This document shows, in pieces, positions 63,100 through 64,000 of a stretch of 64,000 bases of DNA. Under the pieces are notes generated by a model, which saw only the letters and a program-made list of their open reading frames with translations, made no database searches and was not told where the DNA came from. A program made the position numbers and the translations under genes. Source of the DNA: Prevotella communis (GTDB lineage: Bacteria > Bacteroidota > Bacteroidia > Bacteroidales > Bacteroidaceae); assembly GCF_022024175.1 (NCBI RefSeq), contig NZ_CP091794.1, positions 868,001 to 932,000 on the forward strand. Direction: 5' to 3'. Numbering within the stretch: position 1 is the stretch's first letter; the number at the start of each line of letters is the position of its first letter.

Positions 63100-64000
63100 C
63101 TAAATCTCCATCACAAAACGGGCACCATTTGTATAACTGGTGTCAAGATGAATGTCCCCCCCAAGGCGGCGTGCCAGTGAGCGTGCTATCGTGAGCCCTA
63201 TGCCTGTTCCGTCATAGTATTCATCGAGTTGTATGAATTCTTCGAAAATTCGCTCTGCGGCTTCTGGCGGCACCCCTATGCCTGTGTCTTCAATGGTAAA
63301 CACCGTTTTGTCGTGATCAGACGTAACCTTCATGACCACTTTTTTCTTCTCCCCTAAGTTCCCATTTGTATTATGCTGGAGTCGTGCTTCGGCATCGTGA
63401 GTAAACTTCTTCGCGTTGTCGAGCAGCAGTGTCAGCGCGCGGGTGGCAGCTCGCAGGTTTGTCTGCAGATACATATTCTCGGTTTCAGGTGACAGTTGAA
63501 GGTCGAATGTCAGATGCTCTGCGTTGCAGATGCCCGACTCGTCAATGGCTTGGGTGGCAATTTGAACGATGGGTACGTTGTCTGTGCGATCAATGATGCT
63601 TTTACTGCTTACCTCAGACAGTTCAAGCATCTTGTTGACCAACGAGGTGATACGATCGGTGTTTTCGGTTATCTTGCTGTTGATATCCAGTCGAGTGGCA
63701 TCATCCAATTCCATGCCGGGGGTGGTGATTACCTGCGTAAAGCCCGATAGAATATTCAGTGGCGTGCGTATCTCGTGCGACATCTGTTGTATGAAACAGG
63801 TCTTCATCCTGGCTGATTCCTCAGCATGTGCATTGGCAATGGCCAGTTGCTCGTTCTTCTGTTCCAACTGGGCATTGGCGGCTGCCAGACGGCGTTCGGC
63901 TCTGTGACGGAAGTAAGTATAGACAGAGAAGAAAACGGTGATGACGATAATCGCAGCTATGAGCGACATAATACGTGCCTTTGACAAATGTTCCTGTTGT
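63100..64000 (-). CDS. Sensor histidine kinase, partial (N-terminus beyond the window)
   Basis: C-terminal ~300 residues of a membrane sensor kinase; the frame stays open to the window edge. A membrane helix (MSLIAAIIVITVFFSVYTYF) is followed by a coiled coil (AERRLAAANAQLEQKNEQLAIANAHAEESARM), a HisKA domain with QQMSHEIRTPLNILSGFTQ (phospho-acceptor His) and an HATPase_c domain with N box LLLDNAKKFT, EDTGIGVPPEAAERIF and YDGTGIGLTIARSLARRLGGD. It ends without a receiver or AraC domain. The missing part is likely a periplasmic or TPR sensor region. The signal is unknown. Confidence 0.88.
   Translation of the reverse strand, partial: QQEHLSKARIMSLIAAIIVITVFFSVYTYFRHRAERRLAAANAQLEQKNEQLAIANAHAEESARMKTCFIQQMSHEIRTPLNILSGFTQVITTPGMELDDATRLDINSKITENTDRITSLVNKMLELSEVSSKSIIDRTDNVPIVQIATQAIDESGICNAEHLTFDLQLSPETENMYLQTNLRAATRALTLLLDNAKKFTHDAEARLQHNTNGNLGEKKKVVMKVTSDHDKTVFTIEDTGIGVPPEAAERIFEEFIQLDEYYDGTGIGLTIARSLARRLGGDIHLDTSYTNGARFVMEI

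Overview
The window reads as chromosomal DNA of a Bacteroidales bacterium, most likely Prevotella or a close relative. The evidence is the Bacteroidetes-type promoters (TTG or TTTG about 19-20 nt before TAnnTTTG), many SusC/HmuR-like TonB receptors and lipoproteins, a complete hmuYRSTUV heme locus, a smalltalk/HU pair, BspA-like and M6 secreted proteins, and several DUF families typical of the group (DUF2023, DUF4230, DUF4369, DUF4374, DUF4890, DUF4954). No rRNA or tRNA gene was seen.

Layout. 1-20.4 kb is an iron/heme block: an M6 protease, a TetR regulator, a XusA/XusB-like xenosiderophore receptor and lipoprotein, an MMPL-type RND transporter with a LolA-like protein and an outer-membrane barrel, an ECF S-component-like protein, then a calycin-like lipoprotein and hmuYRSTUV. 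20.4-34 kb is accessory: smalltalk and HU, a type II-C CRISPR-Cas9 locus (divergent tracrRNA, intact 1220-aa Cas9, a cas1-cas2 deletion scar, 14 repeats and 13 spacers), a probable small RNA, and a VirE-N/helicase cluster with a phage-like P5-type protein. 34-45 kb holds a BspA-like protein flanked by direct repeats, a TlpA-like thioredoxin, an AAA/DUF4143 ATPase, a His-rich metal TonB receptor, the iron-associated DUF2023-flavodoxin pair, a nitroreductase, a TIGR04076 protein and a PL11 rhamnogalacturonan lyase. 45-64 kb is mostly core metabolism and housekeeping: HflX, DUF4954, an M16 peptidase, fumarase, a second M6 protease, NagB, ManA, an EFR1 ferredoxin/flavodoxin protein, TrmO, two DUF4230 proteins, a HAD phosphatase, Pgi and a partial sensor kinase.

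Three patterns tie the window together. First, four promoters (tetR, xusA-like, hmu, DUF2023-flavodoxin) carry the same TTTTAGGTATTG box exactly 20 nt before the -7 element. The hmu and flavodoxin promoters also share a 41-bp dyad and an upstream AATACCT block. This looks like an iron/heme regulon operator unlike the classical Fur box, and the TetR protein is a candidate regulator. Second, at least fifteen short arrays with a strict 7-nt period but different unit sequences lie in intergenic DNA and inside genes, without breaking reading frames, and sometimes supply the stop or start codon. Third, the CRISPR locus has lost adaptation through one deletion that joined the first 75 codons of cas1 to the last 50 codons of cas2, while the interference parts look intact.

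All calls come from reading sequence and translations without database searches. Family names rest on motif recognition, and promoter and RNA calls are predictions.
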